Assembly: GCA_027687465.1 (NCBI GenBank)
Contig: JAQCQR010000001.1
Location: forward strand, 62,001-126,000
DNA length: 64,000 nt
From: Coriobacteriaceae bacterium AF08-21
GTDB lineage: Bacteria > Actinomycetota > Coriobacteriia > Coriobacteriales > Coriobacteriaceae
Direction of reading: 5' to 3'
This document shows, piece by piece, positions 8,027 through 16,623 of this stretch (positions are counted from its first letter, which is position 1; each line of letters starts with the position of its first letter). Made by a program: the position numbers and the translations under genes. The notes beneath the pieces are model-generated. The model was not told the origin of the DNA. It saw nothing but the letters and a program-made list of their open reading frames with translations, and searched no databases.

Positions 8027-8590
8027 GTGAGCACAAAGGGAAAAATATTGGACGCAATGTATGATCTTGTGGCAGAAGTCGGTTACGACAAGGCGTCCAT
8101 TGGAAAAATCTGCGACCGTGTCGGTATATCCAAGCCATCGGTGTACTACTACTTTCCCTCTAAAGAGGATATTTTCACCACGCTCTTAGATAGTATGTTT
8201 CCGACTATCGACTATCAGCGCGACTACTCGCTAATAGTCGATAGGGACGGATTCAAGGCGGCGCTTATCGAGCTCGGCAATTCGGTTATAGGTGGCTATC
8301 GTAGTGATGAAAAGCGCCGTCGCGTGCTGGCCGAGGTCAGTATTCAGGCAAATCGAATCCCTGCAGTTCAGGAACGTCAGGCAACGGCGATCAACCGAAC
8401 TATGGACGCGCTTAAAGACATCCTTCTCCATGGCCTAGAAATTGGCGCGTTTTCCGATGAAACAGACGTCATGCTGTACGTGCAGATTCTTTACACCGTA
8501 CTTGAGGGAGCGAGCAATACCGTTGCCCAAGATGAAGACATCGATGAAAAGGCTGTTTGGGCAGGGATCGTCGAACTCATGTTTAAATAG
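8027..8590 (+). CDS. TetR-family regulator of the deiminase/MFS regulon
   Basis: This 187-residue protein has an N-terminal helix-turn-helix of the TetR type (ILDAMYDLVAEVGYDKASIGKICDRVGISKPSVYYYFPSKEDIF) and a C-terminal ligand-binding domain. The GTG at 8027 is preceded by GGAG at about 9 bases. It stands between the deiminase operon and the second MFS gene, both of which carry the same CCTACCG palindromes, so it probably represses both and responds to a guanidino or amine ligand. The gene ends at a large bidirectional terminator. Confidence 0.85.
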   Translation: MSTKGKILDAMYDLVAEVGYDKASIGKICDRVGISKPSVYYYFPSKEDIFTTLLDSMFPTIDYQRDYSLIVDRDGFKAALIELGNSVIGGYRSDEKRRRVLAEVSIQANRIPAVQERQATAINRTMDALKDILLHGLEIGAFSDETDVMLYVQILYTVLEGASNTVAQDEDIDEKAVWAGIVELMFK

Positions 8591-8694
8591 GCGCGTAATA
8601 ACAGAGGCACCTTGGCAAGCGCGATGCGACGACTTGCGGGGTCGCGGAATGGTTCGAAACCCGTGTTCGCGATGATTGCAAAAGTTGTTGAATA

Positions 8695-8739
8695 GAAATT
8701 GGGGCCGATTCCAGCTATGTTGGAATCGGCCCCAATTTC
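8695..8739. terminator. Strong bidirectional terminator
   Basis: The arms GAAATTGGGGCCGATTCCA and its complement face each other around a short loop, followed by GTTTTAAC on the plus strand and preceded by A-rich sequence. It separates convergent tetR and MFS paralogue 2. Confidence 0.85.
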
Positions 8740-8792
8740 GTTTTAACTTGCGGAGACAAATGACAGGGCTGAAGGGCAGTTCGTTGGTCAGG

Positions 8793-10073
8793 TTATTTCG
8801 CGGTAGTCTTATTGAGGATACCGGAAACTAAAGCAAATGTCGCAATCAGAAGGTTGCAGATGATACAGAAGACGAATACTCCTTGGAAAGACCCTGCCAT
8901 ACCGTAAACCTTCATCATGACTGGCATTCCGAAAGCTCCGACAACATAGCCCGCTGAGCAAATAATCGAATAGATCCTTCCAAAATCGCGTGATCCGAAG
9001 AGCGAGAGGAGAATCATCGGCATTGCAGTTCCAACGATGGCGAACATGACGTCGTTTACGCCGGCCGCGATGATGGAAACGGTCTCGTTGCTTCCGCCAA
9101 AGATGAGAAGTAGGAATGAAAGAATGCTGACTCCCGTCCATGCGACCGTTGCTTTAATAGCACCGAGCTTGTCGCATGTTTTGCCTACGAAGGGATTTAG
9201 GAAAATATCGGAGAGCGAAGCCGCCGAAACCATTAGGCTTCCCACGATGGGATTGAAGCCGACCTCGCTTGCATAGGTCGGGAACAGCTGGTTCATGCAG
9301 CAGGTGAGTTGCGCCACGCAGAGCAGAAGGGCGCAGAGAATAAAAGATGGCGTTTTCGCGGCATCGCGGAGCGCCATGCCCGAAGAGACATCTTCCTTTT
9401 CATCGGCGCTGTAGCTCTCATGGGTTTCGGAGGTAGTCTCTCCGTACGGAAGCATATTGCGATCAGAAGGCTTAAGGCGAATGATAAATGCGCTTGTGGG
9501 CAATATCATGGCTGCAGAAACGGCCGCAAGTACGATGTAACCCGTACGCCAGCCTTGCTGCTCGATGACCAGTGTAATGACAGGACTCAATAGCAGCGTG
9601 CAGAGAGAATTAACGCCCCACGCAAGGCCGATGGCAAGACCAGACGATTTACTGAACCATTGGTCAATGACATCGGACATGCAGACACCCGTTGTGAACG
9701 AAAAGCAGATGCCGATCACTGCGGCGGAGACGATGAACATCCAGACCTCGGTGTAGAACGCCATTGCGGCGCCGGCGGCAATAAGGACGAGTTCAACGCA
9801 AATATGCCATGGTTTGCCGATTACTTTTGGAATGAAACGACTCAAAAGCGGAAGCCCAAGCGCAAGGCCAAGAAGAATCGCGGTGAAATAGAAAGAGAAA
9901 GAAGTGTAGTCAAAGCCCAGGTCTTCACATACAGGAGCGATGAATGAGCCGGCAATGATGCTGTAGGTGCCGGTTGTTCCCGCAGACATTAAACCGAGCG
10001 CAATAACGACAATCCAAGCAAATGCGCCGCTCTCACGGGGGCGGTCCTTTTCGGCTGGTGCGATGAGAGTCAT
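8793..10073 (-). CDS. MFS transporter, paralogue 2
   Basis: This 426-residue 12-helix major facilitator protein is clearly paralogous to the one at 4086-5351. They share GLMSAGTTG, IAGSFIAPVCED, QLTCCMNQLFPTYASEVGF and GRIYSIICSAGYVVGAFGMPV. The ATG at 10073 has ACGGAG 6 bases upstream; the longer frame to 10148 crosses the promoter and operator. It is monocistronic and has a CCTACCGATAGG palindrome just upstream, linking it to the adjacent TetR. One paralogue may take up the substrate while the other exports product, but nothing in the sequence decides this. Confidence 0.8.
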   Translation of the reverse strand: MTLIAPAEKDRPRESGAFAWIVVIALGLMSAGTTGTYSIIAGSFIAPVCEDLGFDYTSFSFYFTAILLGLALGLPLLSRFIPKVIGKPWHICVELVLIAAGAAMAFYTEVWMFIVSAAVIGICFSFTTGVCMSDVIDQWFSKSSGLAIGLAWGVNSLCTLLLSPVITLVIEQQGWRTGYIVLAAVSAAMILPTSAFIIRLKPSDRNMLPYGETTSETHESYSADEKEDVSSGMALRDAAKTPSFILCALLLCVAQLTCCMNQLFPTYASEVGFNPIVGSLMVSAASLSDIFLNPFVGKTCDKLGAIKATVAWTGVSILSFLLLIFGGSNETVSIIAAGVNDVMFAIVGTAMPMILLSLFGSRDFGRIYSIICSAGYVVGAFGMPVMMKVYGMAGSFQGVFVFCIICNLLIATFALVSGILNKTTAK

Positions 10074-10104
10074 GGTTACTCCGTTTCTATCGGCAATGCA
10101 ACCT

Positions 10105-10128
10105 ATATGCCTACCGATAGGTATATAA
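10105..10128. promoter_or_regulatory. Operator before MFS paralogue 2
   Basis: CCTACCGATAGGTATATA contains the same CCTACCG half-site as the palindrome at 7868 and overlaps an AT-rich promoter-like stretch 30-50 bases before the MFS start. Confidence 0.6.
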
Positions 10129-10203
10129 AGATGGAGATTCTTCGTCAAGTGTTAAGCGGGGAGCGGGGACCCTTAACGTGCCGAACGGTAATTGGGCCCC
10201 CAA

Positions 10204-10232
10204 TGCGACAAAGGGACTGTCCCTTTGTCGCA
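10204..10232. repeat. TGCGACAAAGGG-type palindrome, copy 4
   Basis: A symmetrical variant of the dispersed palindrome: the ends TGCGACA and TGTCGCA changed together, so dyad symmetry is kept. It overlaps or abuts the stop of the ABC transporter gene. Confidence 0.8.
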
Positions 10233-13200
10233 TTATTCGGAGCGCAGGGCCTCCACGGGATCCTTCTTGGATGCGCTGCGAGCCGGCAGCAGGCCGGCAA
10301 CGACCGTCAGCAGCACCGAAATTACAATGAGCATCAGCGCGTCTTGAACGGGCAGGCTCATCAGGTTGGGCACCTGCTTGGCCGCAAGCGCCCAGGCATT
10401 GACCGGAAAACTCACGGCCACCACGACGACAATGGCAAAGACGCCGGCAATGAGGCCTTCGATAAAGGTCTCGGCATTAAATACGTTTGCCACGTTGCGC
10501 TTTGACGCGCCGATCGCGCGCAGGATGCCAATCTCCTTTTTGCGCTCCAGCACGCTGATGTAGGTGATGATGCCGATCATGATGGAGCTCACCACCAAAC
10601 TGATACTCACGAATGCGATGAGCACCAAGCTGATAGTATTCACGATGTCGGTCACCGAGCCCATGATGATGCCCATGTAGTCGGTATACGAGATTGCCTG
10701 CTCATCGTGGCCAGCAGCTTTGACCTGCTTGTTGTACGCATCGATGTAATCGAGCACGCGCTCCTTGGCCTCAAAGTCGCGCGGGAAAATCTTGACCGAA
10801 ATGGGGTCCGCCTCGTCCGCATAGCCCAACGTGGTCAGATTGTTGTCGTAGGTGAGCTTCGACGCCTTGGCATAGCTCATCATGAGCGAGCTCAGGTCCT
10901 CGGCGTCCATGTTGAAGTGGATGGCACGAGCAAAGGCGCCCGCATCCACGCGCATGGCGCTCGCCAGGTTGGCAAAACTCGAAGACATCTGCGTCGCCAT
11001 TTGGTCCATGAGCCCTGCCGCACCCGCCTTGAGCTGGGTTGATACCGTCGTCGCAATCTGCTCGCTGACCGCCTTCATCACCTGATCCATAGACTGCTGC
11101 AAATACGGAGCCAGCTGCTTTTGCACATAGTCGCCCATCGCCCGCTGCAGGCGCTCGGCCAAGGCATCGCCGCCCAACGCCTTGAGCTGAGCCAGGCATT
11201 GCTGGGCTGCGGCATCATTCTCAAGGTACGCCGAGAATGCGGCAGCAAGCTTTGACGCGTCCTTAAGATCTTCGGGCGACAGCGCCTTAAACTGATCAGA
11301 CTGCAGAAAGCCCTCAAACAGCTGGTTGGCAAGCGTTCCTACCTGCTGCATCTGCTCGGGCGTGAGTTCCAGACCGTCAAAGATGCCCGAGAAATCTGGG
11401 GCCGGCGCTTTGGCCATGATGTCGCTGAAGTCGATGTCCTTCCCAACGCCCGAAAGGTCAAGGTCCAGCCCGGACAAATCAAGGCTAGAAAGGTCCATGC
11501 CGCCGGCCGCACCCGAGAGCGCAGACGAATCGAGAGAGAACGCGCTCTTCAGCGCCGCCTCGTCCACACTGAACATGCTGCTCAGATCCACGCCTTGCTT
11601 GGCCTCGCCCTGCAGCTCGTCGAAGGTTTTACCCGTAAAGACATCCGTCTCGGGGTGGGCAAGCTGCTCCTGCACGATCTGCGAATCGGCGGCGCGCTTC
11701 ATAAGCTGGCAAGTCAGCGCATGCGTATAGGCAATGCCCGGAGTCAATGCGCTCGCGTTTGCCGCCTCGTTGGGTCGCACCACGCCCACAATGCGCACGT
11801 CAATACCGTCGGCAACCTTGGCTTTCATAAAGTCGGCGTCGCCAGACATGTCAGCCCACATGCCGGTCTCTTCGTTTTTGCGATAGGCATCGGCCGGCGA
11901 CAACACCTTAAACATCGTGGACAGCGCATCGTCGTAGGTAAAGTCAGTGCCGGTCTTGGGCGTCTTGACCTTGCCGTCGGCCGTCATGGCACTGTTAACC
12001 AGGTCGTTGAGCTCATCGATATCCAGCGCACCGATGCTGTAGAGCGTGTAGTCGCCCACCGTTCCGCGGCTCGAAAGCACCATCACGGCCTCGTTGGCTG
12101 ACGTAGGCCAATGGCCGGCAACGACATCGTACTGGCTGTCGAGCAGGCTCTGGTCGTCAATCATCTCGTTGAAGACCGACGTTCCCATAGATTCCATGCT
12201 CACCGTTGCCGCCGAGCTCGCGCCCCCGCTCATGGCCTCAGTCATAGCGTTGGGCACCAGCCGGACAGGCTTCCCATCGCCATTCCCGGCACGATAGACA
12301 ACCGGCGTCACGCCATAGCCGTACTGGATGGCATTGACCTCTTTGTCGATGCCATCGCCACCGGCATCGAGCCATGCCTTAAAGCTCGTCATGTCGTTGG
12401 ACTTAACGCTCGCAAACATATCCTTTACGGCCGTGACCACGGGGATCTTATCGGTTCCCCGAGCCTTGCCGTCAGTGCTGCCGTCGGACGAGCCCTCGTT
12501 CTTGGACGTATCGTCATCCGTGGTCCCCTGTCTGCCCATCATGGACGACAGGTCGTAATCCTGCTTGGAAATGGTGAGCGGGTAGCTTGAGAGCGTGTCC
12601 TCCTCGACCTTTTTGATGTAGCCGTTTACGCCGTTGGAGAGCGCCAGAATCGCCGCGATGCCAATAATGCCAATCGAACCTGCAAAGGCCGTCATGGCCG
12701 TGCGGCCCTTCTTGGTCATGAGGTTTCGGGCAGAAAGCCCCAGGGCCGTCATAAAGCTCATCGAGGTTTTGCGCGTGGGTTTTGCCTCGCGATGTGCGAC
12801 CGTGGCCACATCAAAGGGGTCGGAATCGTCGGTGACCTTGCCGTCCGCCAGGCTGACGATGCGCGTGGCGTACTGGTACGCCAGCTCGGGATTGTGCGTG
12901 ACCATGATGACCAGACGATCGCGCGCAACGTCCTTGAGCAAATCCATAACCTGCACGGATGTCGTTGAGTCCAAGGCGCCGGTCGGCTCGTCAGCCAGCA
13001 CAATCTCGGGGTCGTTGATCAAGGCGCGGGCAATGGCCACGCGCTGCATCTGCCCGCCCGAAAGCTGGTTCGGGCGTTTGTCAACGTGCTCGCCCAGACC
13101 AACCGCCTCGAGCGCCTTACGCGCACGCTGGCGGCGCTCGGCATGTCCCACGCCCGTGAGTGTAAGCGCCAATTCCACGTTTTCCAAAATGCTCTGATGC

Positions 13201-13487
13201 GGAATGAGGTTGTAGCTCTGAAACACAAAGCCAATGCGATTGTTTCTGTAGGCATCCCAATCGCGGTCGCTGAAGTCCTTGGTCGAGATGCCATCGATCA
13301 GCAGGTCGCCGGAATCGAAATGGTCGAGTCCACCGATGACGTTGAGCATCGTAGTTTTACCCGAACCCGAGGGACCCAGAATGGCTACGAACTCGTTATC
13401 GCGAAAAGACAGGCTTACGCTGTCGAGCGCTACCTGCGTAAACGACTGCGTAACGTACCTTTTGCAAATAACTCTGAGATCCAGCAT
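10233..13487 (-). CDS. ABC transporter, ATPase fused to FtsX-type permease (MacB-like)
   Basis: This 1084-residue fusion begins with an ABC ATPase of the LolD/MacB class: Walker A GPSGSGKTT at about 38-46, signature LSGGQ followed by QRVAIARAL, then Walker B IVLADEPTGALDS. A transmembrane helix follows at about 265-285 (AGSIGIIGIAAILALSNG). Then comes a very long outer domain with MacB-like periplasmic segments and an unusual helical Ala/Leu/Gln-rich part, and finally three C-terminal helices of the FtsX domain (VLERKKEIGILRAIGASKRNV). The ATG at 13487 is used with GAGAGG about 9 bases upstream. It is monocistronic. The likely role is export or extraction of a peptide or lipoprotein; substrate unknown. 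Confidence 0.85.
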   Translation of the reverse strand: MLDLRVICKRYVTQSFTQVALDSVSLSFRDNEFVAILGPSGSGKTTMLNVIGGLDHFDSGDLLIDGISTKDFSDRDWDAYRNNRIGFVFQSYNLIPHQSILENVELALTLTGVGHAERRQRARKALEAVGLGEHVDKRPNQLSGGQMQRVAIARALINDPEIVLADEPTGALDSTTSVQVMDLLKDVARDRLVIMVTHNPELAYQYATRIVSLADGKVTDDSDPFDVATVAHREAKPTRKTSMSFMTALGLSARNLMTKKGRTAMTAFAGSIGIIGIAAILALSNGVNGYIKKVEEDTLSSYPLTISKQDYDLSSMMGRQGTTDDDTSKNEGSSDGSTDGKARGTDKIPVVTAVKDMFASVKSNDMTSFKAWLDAGGDGIDKEVNAIQYGYGVTPVVYRAGNGDGKPVRLVPNAMTEAMSGGASSAATVSMESMGTSVFNEMIDDQSLLDSQYDVVAGHWPTSANEAVMVLSSRGTVGDYTLYSIGALDIDELNDLVNSAMTADGKVKTPKTGTDFTYDDALSTMFKVLSPADAYRKNEETGMWADMSGDADFMKAKVADGIDVRIVGVVRPNEAANASALTPGIAYTHALTCQLMKRAADSQIVQEQLAHPETDVFTGKTFDELQGEAKQGVDLSSMFSVDEAALKSAFSLDSSALSGAAGGMDLSSLDLSGLDLDLSGVGKDIDFSDIMAKAPAPDFSGIFDGLELTPEQMQQVGTLANQLFEGFLQSDQFKALSPEDLKDASKLAAAFSAYLENDAAAQQCLAQLKALGGDALAERLQRAMGDYVQKQLAPYLQQSMDQVMKAVSEQIATTVSTQLKAGAAGLMDQMATQMSSSFANLASAMRVDAGAFARAIHFNMDAEDLSSLMMSYAKASKLTYDNNLTTLGYADEADPISVKIFPRDFEAKERVLDYIDAYNKQVKAAGHDEQAISYTDYMGIIMGSVTDIVNTISLVLIAFVSISLVVSSIMIGIITYISVLERKKEIGILRAIGASKRNVANVFNAETFIEGLIAGVFAIVVVVAVSFPVNAWALAAKQVPNLMSLPVQDALMLIVISVLLTVVAGLLPARSASKKDPVEALRSE

Positions 13488-13616
13488 GGACGGCAACCTC
13501 TCTCGCGCGGGCGCGCTCGCCCGCTCCCCCGCCGTTCACGTTCGGCGCGTTTGTCCTACTCTATCCTCATTTTTGGCCGATACCAGTGAGGAGTGTAACG
13601 AACCGCGCCAAAAAAC

Positions 13617-13696
13617 GAACGGGACAGCACGCCGCATGGCGCACCATCCCGCATATAACATCCCCGATGCGACAAAGAGGCTGTCACTTTGTCACA
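13617..13696. repeat. Composite repeat: hairpin plus palindrome copy 5
   Basis: An imperfect hairpin (AACGGGACAGCACGCCGCAT..ATCCCGCA) is followed about 15 bases later by a diverged palindrome of the TGTGACAAAGGG family (13668-13696). The same two-part arrangement occurs at 19585-19665, with about 80% similarity. It lies between the ABC transporter start and the stop of the oxidoreductase gene. Confidence 0.65.
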
Positions 13697-13708
13697 TTCC
13701 AATGCGCG

Positions 13709-15400
13709 CTACTTTTCGAGCCCGCACGGCATAACGTTAGCGCTGCCGTGGCGAGCCTCAGTCACGGCTGCAAAGAAGCGATAGCCGCCCGAGAAGTTAA
13801 AGCACTCAAAGCCATGCTGCGCCAAAATGCGGCAAGCAATGTAGCTGCGAATGCCGCTCTGGCAAATCACGTAGACCGGCTTGGCCCGGTCGAGCTCGCC
13901 CAGGCGATTGCGCAGATCATCGACGGGAATGTTTACGAAACCATCGATATGCCCGCGCTCATACTCCCCTTCCGTACGAACATCGAGCAGCTGCACGCTG
14001 CCATCGCGTGGCAAGTTGGGCTCATCCTCCCAATGCCACTGCGCCAGTATGCCGCGATTGAGGTTCTCGATCATAAAGCCCGCCAAATTGACGGGATCCT
14101 TCGCCGATGAATACGGCGGCGCGTATGCTAGGTCCAAATCCTTAAGCCTATCGCCGTGCATGCCTGCCTGGATGGCAGTCGCCAGAACGTCGATACGCTT
14201 GTCCACACCATCGATGCCCACGATTTGCGCACCCAGCAGGCGCAATCCCTGCTTCTCGAAGACAACCTTCATGGTCATGGGCGTTGCACCCGGATAATAA
14301 CCCGCATGCGAACCGGGCGACAGGACCACGCTGTCGCAGTCAATTCCCGCCGCGTGTGCTGCCTTTTCGGATAGTCCCGTGCTTGCCGCCGTCAAGTCGA
14401 ATACCTTGATAACCGATGAGCCCAACGATCCGAGGTAGCAGCTGTCCATGCCGGCTATGACATCGGCGACGACACGCCCCTGCTTGTTGGCGGGGCCGGC
14501 GAGCGAAATGACCGCGTCCTCGCCGGTCACCTGATGCGTGACCTGCACGGCATCGCCCACGGCATACACGTCGGCAGCAGAGGTCTCCATGCGGTCGTTG
14601 ACCACAATAGCCCCCTTGATGCCCAGTTCGAGCCCCGCCTCTTGCGCCAGATGGCTCTCAGGTGCCACGCCAATGGCAAGCAGCACCATATCGGCTCCGA
14701 TAGGGTCATCGCCCGCAACATGGGTGACAACGCGGCCATCAACTTCCTCAAAACCTGTCACATCGGCCTTGAGGCGCAGATCGATACCGTGCTCACGCAC
14801 CTCGGTATGCAAAAGGGTCGCCATGTCGTAATCCAGGTTGTTCATAAGCTGGACGGGACGCTGCAGAAGGGTCACCTGGAGCCCCAGCTCACACAGATTC
14901 TCCGCCGTCTCGACGCCAATGAAGCCGCCGCCGATCACGACGGCACTGCTCGGTCGCCGCTCTCGAACATAGCTGTGAATACGCAGCGTGTCCTCAACGG
15001 TGCGTAGGCTAAAGATTTTATCCGAGTCGATGCCCGGCAACGCAGGGCGAATCGGCTTTGCACCCGGCGACAGGATGAGCTTGTCATACGTCTCGACAAA
15101 TTCCTCGCCCGTCAGCATATTGCGAACCTCGACCGTATGCGAATCGGGATGGATGGCAAACACCTCGTGACTCGTCTTGACCGCAATGCGAAAGCGATCC
15201 CAAAAGCCCTTGGGAGACTGCAGCGTCAATGCGCTCTCTTCTTCTATCACGCCGCCAATGTAGTACGGAAGCCCACAGTTGGCATACGATACAAAACCCG
15301 TGCGCTCAAAGATGACAATTTGGGCCTGCTCGTCGAGTCTGCGCAAACGTGCCGCCGCCGATGCGCCGCCCGCGACGCCTCCAACGATAACCACCTTCAT
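13709..15400 (-). CDS. CoA-disulfide-reductase-like FAD enzyme with C-terminal rhodanese domain
   Basis: This 563-residue protein has an N-terminal FAD-binding Rossmann motif (VIVGGVAGGASAAARL). The redox cysteine of the CoA-disulfide / NADH oxidase family is at about residue 42 (SYANCGLPYYIGG). An NAD-binding domain follows (VVIGGGFIGVETAENL), and a C-terminal rhodanese domain has active-site loop CQSGIRSY near residue 520. Such CoADR-Rhd enzymes reduce CoA disulfides, per/polysulfides or NAD-linked thiols. The ATG at 15400 overlaps the stop of the small rhodanese fragment as ATGA. Context (TlpA, polyferredoxin) points to sulfur or thiol redox metabolism. Confidence 0.85.
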   Translation of the reverse strand: MKVVIVGGVAGGASAAARLRRLDEQAQIVIFERTGFVSYANCGLPYYIGGVIEEESALTLQSPKGFWDRFRIAVKTSHEVFAIHPDSHTVEVRNMLTGEEFVETYDKLILSPGAKPIRPALPGIDSDKIFSLRTVEDTLRIHSYVRERRPSSAVVIGGGFIGVETAENLCELGLQVTLLQRPVQLMNNLDYDMATLLHTEVREHGIDLRLKADVTGFEEVDGRVVTHVAGDDPIGADMVLLAIGVAPESHLAQEAGLELGIKGAIVVNDRMETSAADVYAVGDAVQVTHQVTGEDAVISLAGPANKQGRVVADVIAGMDSCYLGSLGSSVIKVFDLTAASTGLSEKAAHAAGIDCDSVVLSPGSHAGYYPGATPMTMKVVFEKQGLRLLGAQIVGIDGVDKRIDVLATAIQAGMHGDRLKDLDLAYAPPYSSAKDPVNLAGFMIENLNRGILAQWHWEDEPNLPRDGSVQLLDVRTEGEYERGHIDGFVNIPVDDLRNRLGELDRAKPVYVICQSGIRSYIACRILAQHGFECFNFSGGYRFFAAVTEARHGSANVMPCGLEK

Positions 15401-15555
15401 AGCCAACGCACCACCTTTCCCGTGTAGCCGCTTATGCCGCCGATATTCTTGACACTGCCATACCCAGAACGCTTAAGAAAACTCACAGCCTGGTTGCTTC
15501 GCGCACCGCTCAGGCAATGCACGAGAAGCTGCGTGCCCTTTCGACGTATACCCAT
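15397..15555 (-). CDS. Truncated rhodanese (C-terminal half), 52 residues
   Basis: The frame starts MGIRRKGTQLLVHCLSGARS and keeps the rhodanese active-site Cys in HCLSGARSN, followed by a second helix and the typical GGISGY end. The N-terminal half of the domain is missing. Its stop overlaps the ATG of the next gene by ATGA, which implies translational coupling. The start ATG at 15555 has only a weak GGGG upstream, and the frame stays open back into the TlpA terminator at 15574, so it may be a degraded gene rather than a functional micro-protein. Confidence 0.55.
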   Translation of the reverse strand: MGIRRKGTQLLVHCLSGARSNQAVSFLKRSGYGSVKNIGGISGYTGKVVRWL

Positions 15556-15573
15556 GATGCTACCCCGAAGCAG

Positions 15574-15600
15574 AAAAAAGAGTCGCTGTTTCCAGCGACT
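15574..15600 (-). terminator. Terminator of the redox operon
   Basis: On the minus strand the stem AGTCGCTG / CAGCGACT with loop GAAA is followed by CTTTTTT. It lies 27 bases after the tlpA-like stop. Confidence 0.85.
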
Positions 15601-15626
15601 CCCCTTCAGTTGTCTGTCCCACGGAC

Positions 15627-16589
15627 TTACTGTTCGCTCTTCGCGAGTGCCTGATCGATCAGTTTGTTGAGCGCCTCGCGCTGCTCAGCGGAGTTGATGC
15701 CGCCCATGATCGGCTCTCCCACAATGTTACCGTTCTGGTCGATCACGTAGGTGGTCGGGAACGAGTACAGGTTGGAGGTGAACTTTCCGGCCTCGCTGTC
15801 CGACTTAAACCAGATGTTTTTATACGTCACGCCCTTCTTGGAAAGCACGTCCCTGGCATCGGCCACCGCGTCTTTGTTGCCATCGAGCGTAAAGGAATTA
15901 ACACCCACGACCTGGCCGCCCTTCTCGGCAAGCTCCTTGTTGAGCTTCTCCAGATCGCCCAGCTCTCCCACGCACGGCTTGCAGGTGGTAAACCAGAAGT
16001 TCATGATGGTGACCTTGTTCTTGGAGAACAGCTCGTCGCTGTTTACATCGTTGCCGTCCAAGTCCTTGCCCTTAAAGCTGGGGAACTTCGTCTCCCCGCT
16101 CTCGCCGTTGGTCATACCCGCGGTCGAGGCATCAACGCTCTCCCCCTCGCCGGGCGTGCTGCCACATCCGGGGAACTCCTTCTCCAGCGCCATGAGCTTG
16201 TCCTCGATCTCCTTGACCTGCTGCGCGCCGGCCTTAAGCGTCTTAAGCTCGTCAGCCGCAAACTGATCCTTGGCGCCCTCGATGGTATCGAGCAAGAAGT
16301 CACCGTAGTTCTTGCCGTCCTCAATCATGGGGGTGTCTTTGTTGGCCGCAAGGAACACCTTTTCCCATAGGGCGTTATCGCTCGCAAAGATCTCGTTTTC
16401 CTTTTGCAGCAGCTGCTGATACAGCTCGGCCGCCTCCTCGGCACTTGACGGCTTTTGCGCTATGAGCTCGGCAATCTGCGCATCGCCGCTCGTAGCATCC
16501 TTCGCGTCGCCCTTGGGGGCAGAGCACGCCGCGAGAGTCAGCGCCAGCACGGGCAGCATCAGCAGGGCCGCAATTTTTGACAGTTTCAT
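15627..16589 (-). CDS. TlpA-family thiol-disulfide reductase, lipoprotein
   Basis: This 320-residue exported protein has a signal peptide (MKLSKIAALLMLPVLALTLA) and a lipobox ending in Cys 22 (TLAACSAPKG), so it is a membrane-anchored lipoprotein. Residues about 30-130 form a helical segment. The C-terminal redoxin domain (about 165-320) carries the CXXC active site CKPC (FWFTTCKPCVGEL) and the cis-Pro FPTTYVID. It should reduce or relay electrons to thiols outside the membrane. It lies 35 bases downstream of the polyferredoxin gene, which may supply the electrons. Confidence 0.88.
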   Translation of the reverse strand: MKLSKIAALLMLPVLALTLAACSAPKGDAKDATSGDAQIAELIAQKPSSAEEAAELYQQLLQKENEIFASDNALWEKVFLAANKDTPMIEDGKNYGDFLLDTIEGAKDQFAADELKTLKAGAQQVKEIEDKLMALEKEFPGCGSTPGEGESVDASTAGMTNGESGETKFPSFKGKDLDGNDVNSDELFSKNKVTIMNFWFTTCKPCVGELGDLEKLNKELAEKGGQVVGVNSFTLDGNKDAVADARDVLSKKGVTYKNIWFKSDSEAGKFTSNLYSFPTTYVIDQNGNIVGEPIMGGINSAEQREALNKLIDQALAKSEQ

Positions 16590-16623
16590 GGTTCCTCCGT
16601 TGTATCGAAACTTATATAGATAC

